Below are positions 44,180-46,201 of a stretch of 46,201 bases of DNA, one piece after another (position 1 is the stretch's first letter; the number at the start of each line of letters is the position of its first letter). The notes under the pieces are model-generated. The model made no database searches. It was not told where the DNA came from and worked only from the letters and a program-made list of their open reading frames with translations. Made by a program: the position numbers and the translations under genes. The DNA is from JADFRD01 sp964491015 (GTDB taxonomy: Bacteria; Fidelibacterota; Marinisomatia; Marinisomatales; TCS55). Where the stretch lies: assembly GCA_964491015.1 (NCBI GenBank), contig CAZBEY010000010.1:1-46201 (forward strand). The letters are read 5' to 3'.

Positions 44180-44256
44180 TCACGTTTAAAGCGACATTAT
44201 TATGAAAATCACTTATAATTAATACTATTTTCATGTATAAATAATGTAAAACGTGA
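44180..44256. repeat. Nested inverted repeats between convergent genes
   Basis: TCACGTTT (44180-44187) pairs with AAACGTGA (44249-44256); inside it ATGAAAAT (44202-44209) pairs with ATTTTCAT (44227-44234). The 201-base gap 44100-44300 is very AT-rich and lies between the 3' ends of two convergent genes, so it may serve as a two-way transcription end. Chance pairing is possible. Confidence 0.35.
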
Positions 44257-44300
44257 AATTTTATATCATATTAACGGTTTTGATAGTTCCACTGGTTTTC

Positions 44301-45890
44301 TCATTGTTTTTTAGATTTCTTCACATGAGAGACAAGTTGCTTGCGTCCTTTTTTCTGAACACTGGCAATAATTTCTTCCGCTTTTTCAAATGGAACGGTT
44401 ATAAAAGAAAATTTATCCATTACTTGAACGCTGCTAATCTGCCTGGAATTAATGGACACCTGTTTGGTAATTAAGTTTACCAGCTTTCTCGGATTCATTC
44501 TGTCTTTTTTCCCAAGTGCAACAAAAAGTCTTGTTTTGCCCTGTGGATCGAGTTTTTTGTGTTTCTCGGAAATATCAGTCATTTCACTATATGCTTTCGG
44601 ATTGAGTTCATCTTCGAAACAATAGTTCAAAACTGCAGCTAATATTTCAGTCGGATTGTGTTCTTCATGGAGCTTTTTTGCCCAATTATAGTATGTCGCA
44701 TTTATGTCATTTTTTTTAATAGCGATCAGATCTTCGTTTATCTTTCTCTTTTTGGCGTAGATAATATCTTTAACTTTTGGGACAGTTGATTTTTTAATAT
44801 CTGTCTTGGCCAGCCGCTGAATAAACATAAGCCGTTTATATTCGCTCGGTGTAATAAAGGTAATCGCTGTGCCTTCTTTGCCGGCGCGACCGGTCCGACC
44901 AATGCGATGAACATACGCTTCCGGATCCCCGGGCAGCGCATAATTAATTACGTGGGTAAGGTTCATGACATCGATTCCACGCGCTGCTACGTCTGTTGCT
45001 ACAAGAGTATTGATTCTTTGTTGCCTGAAATTGTTCAGAGTTCGTTCTCTTTGACTTTGAGTAATATCACCATGAATTGCTTCTGCGCTGTACCCTCTAT
45101 TCATTAGGTGGGATAACACAGAATCAACATCTTTTTTTGTTCTGCAAAATACTAATCCAAAAAAATTATCTTCAATATCTATAATTCGGCATAGCGCCTC
45201 AAATTTATCTGATGCTTTTACTTCAAAATAAATCTGTTCCGTCAGATTGGTTGTCAGTTGTTTTGTATGAGCTTTAATAAGTTCATAACCTTCCATATAT
45301 CTACTAGCGAGTTCTTTTATTTTTCCCGGCATTGTTGCGGAGAACAATAAGGTTCGTTTATCCGGATTGGTATACTTGAAAATTTCTTCCATATCATCGA
45401 TAAAACCCATATTTAGCATTTCATCAGCTTCATCCAAGATTAAATGCTCAATGTTACCAAGTTTCAGTGTTTTTCTTTTCAAATGGTCTATTACCCTTCC
45501 TGGTGTTCCTACGGCGATATGCACACCTTTTTTCAATCTGCGTAACTGTTGATCGATGGATTGTCCTCCATAAATGGGAACCGTTTTGATTGGTTTGTTC
45601 CCTTTGAGTGAATTGATTTCCTCAGAGACCTGAATCGCCAATTCGCGTGTCGGAACAAGAATCAATGCCTGAACGGATTTGGATGATGGTTCAATCATGC
45701 TGATTAGTGGAAGACCGAAGGCAGCTGTTTTACCCGTTCCTGTCTGAGCTTGTGCAATGATATTGGTATCTTTTCTGAGCATAACAGGAATCGTTAACAT
45801 CTGAATTTCGGTAGGTTCTTCAAAACCTTTATTGTTGATTGCGTCCAACACATCAGGTGGAAGACCAAGGTTTTTAAATGTTTTTTTCAT
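44301..45890 (-). CDS. deaD: DEAD-box ATP-dependent RNA helicase with DbpA-type RNA-binding domain
   Basis: 529 residues. All core motifs are present in order: Q-motif region (FEEPTEIQ), AQTGTGKT (48-55), PTRELA, GG, TPGR, DEAD (153-156), SAT (184-186), then ARGID and HRIGRTGRAG. After a charged linker, the C-terminal TRLFVALGKKDRMNPRKLVNLI stretch fits the DbpA RNA-binding domain, as in DeaD/CsdA helicases. It unwinds structured RNA in ribosome assembly and mRNA turnover, often cold-induced. The ATG lies 150 bases from the next gene's end, and its leader on the minus strand is AT-rich without a clear SD. This is a housekeeping gene and probably marks the boundary of the catabolic region. The symbol is assigned by architecture. 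Confidence 0.9.
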   Translation of the reverse strand: MKKTFKNLGLPPDVLDAINNKGFEEPTEIQMLTIPVMLRKDTNIIAQAQTGTGKTAAFGLPLISMIEPSSKSVQALILVPTRELAIQVSEEINSLKGNKPIKTVPIYGGQSIDQQLRRLKKGVHIAVGTPGRVIDHLKRKTLKLGNIEHLILDEADEMLNMGFIDDMEEIFKYTNPDKRTLLFSATMPGKIKELASRYMEGYELIKAHTKQLTTNLTEQIYFEVKASDKFEALCRIIDIEDNFFGLVFCRTKKDVDSVLSHLMNRGYSAEAIHGDITQSQRERTLNNFRQQRINTLVATDVAARGIDVMNLTHVINYALPGDPEAYVHRIGRTGRAGKEGTAITFITPSEYKRLMFIQRLAKTDIKKSTVPKVKDIIYAKKRKINEDLIAIKKNDINATYYNWAKKLHEEHNPTEILAAVLNYCFEDELNPKAYSEMTDISEKHKKLDPQGKTRLFVALGKKDRMNPRKLVNLITKQVSINSRQISSVQVMDKFSFITVPFEKAEEIIASVQKKGRKQLVSHVKKSKKQ

Positions 45891-46040
45891 TAAAATATTT
45901 TTCTTTTCTATTTAGGGTATTCTAAAAGGGGCTGTTTCGCCAGGTCATTACACTTCAAAGTAAATAATAAATAGGATCACGGGTATAACCAAACTGAAAC
46001 ATTTTCTTTAATTTCATGGATCCAATTTACCTAAAACAAA

Positions 46041-46201
46041 TCAATTCTCTTCGTGATAACCTTTTTGTTGAATTTCATATAAAATCCCTTGGCGCCTTGG
46101 GACAAAATCCATGGACTTAAATTCATCATGCCCCGACAATTTCCACTTGATCCAATTAGATATGTTTTCCATTTCTTCCTTTAGTTCCCAAAGAACAAGA
46201 T
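46041..46201 (-). CDS. Unknown protein, C-terminal fragment
   Basis: A minus-strand frame is open from the right edge to a TGA at 46041-46043 and gives 52 complete codons, with stretches ELKEEMENISNWIKWKLSG and FVPRRQGILYEIQQKGY. The mix of residues looks like real protein, but I recognise no family and too little is visible. A 34-codon plus-strand ORF at 46016-46120 overlaps it and is less convincing. Confidence 0.4.
   Translation of the reverse strand, partial: LVLWELKEEMENISNWIKWKLSGHDEFKSMDFVPRRQGILYEIQQKGYHEEN

Noticed and set aside
44253..44474. 73-codon plus-strand ORF with a hydrophobic start
   Set aside because: Mostly antisense to the helicase C-terminal domain; only the first ~16 codons are outside it, with a GTG start and no SD.
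46016..46120. 34-codon plus-strand ORF near the right edge
   Set aside because: Short, no recognisable motif, and opposed by a longer minus-strand frame that is open to the edge.
1..46201. CRISPR arrays, tRNA/rRNA genes, transposases, integrases or phage genes
   Set aside because: No regular short repeats with spacers, no tRNA-like cloverleaf, and no mobile-element protein were seen on either strand.

Overview
The window (about 40% GC by eye, no RNA genes or mobile elements seen) looks like a Gram-negative member of the FCB superphylum outside the true Bacteroidota, such as Neomarinimicrobiota, Calditrichota or Ignavibacteriota. Reasons: C-terminal secretion tails of the NYPNPFNP and VPNPY kinds (type IX-like sorting domains), two PorV-like barrels, TonB-dependent receptors with a carboxypeptidase-regulatory-like N-domain but no SusD partner, Kdo/heptose (LPS) genes, few Shine-Dalgarno sequences and several TTG/GTG starts. 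The phylum is an inference.

Layout. 1-311 is the C-terminal end of an S66 LD-carboxypeptidase. 312-7393 is a three-gene envelope module: TonB-dependent receptor, large secreted FnIII/VPNPY protein, PorV-like barrel. 7415-13912 holds a secreted GH18 enzyme, an exo-beta-N-acetylmuramidase NamZ (GH171/DUF1343), an APC amino-acid permease and a secreted M14 metallopeptidase. 13987-19261 holds kdsD, a CBM9/DUF5916 outer-membrane protein and a GH57/GH38-like enzyme. An HldE C-terminal-type nucleotidyltransferase lies on the minus strand at 19289-19759. 19933-24114 holds a GH20/GH67-like putative glycosidase, an outer-membrane barrel and a small lectin-like secreted protein followed by a strong stem-loop. 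24165-30457 repeats the three-gene envelope module. 30538-37878 holds a sodium:solute symporter, a ceramidase-like amidase, a third VPNPY surface protein, a membrane protein and a second NamZ with a lipoprotein signal. A tightly overlapping minus-strand operon (42807-37923) encodes a PAP2 phosphatase, alpha/beta hydrolase, ChbG/YdjC-type deacetylase, a second ceramidase-like protein and a DUF998 membrane protein. It is divergent from a Gfo/Idh/MocA oxidoreductase (42870-44099). A DEAD-box helicase and the end of an unknown gene close the window.

How it may work together (inference). Exported hydrolases aimed at amino-sugar polymers (GH18, two NamZ, GH20-like, ChbG-like), peptide-bond hydrolases (S66, M14), two receptor/surface-protein/PorV modules and two inner-membrane importers form what reads as a scavenging locus for peptidoglycan or related N-acetyl-amino-sugar material. 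It would be a non-SusCD counterpart of a polysaccharide utilisation locus. No MurNAc-6-P etherase, MurNAc/GlcNAc kinase, NagZ or classical regulator is visible, so the cytoplasmic steps would have to be encoded elsewhere, and no substrate is proven by sequence alone.
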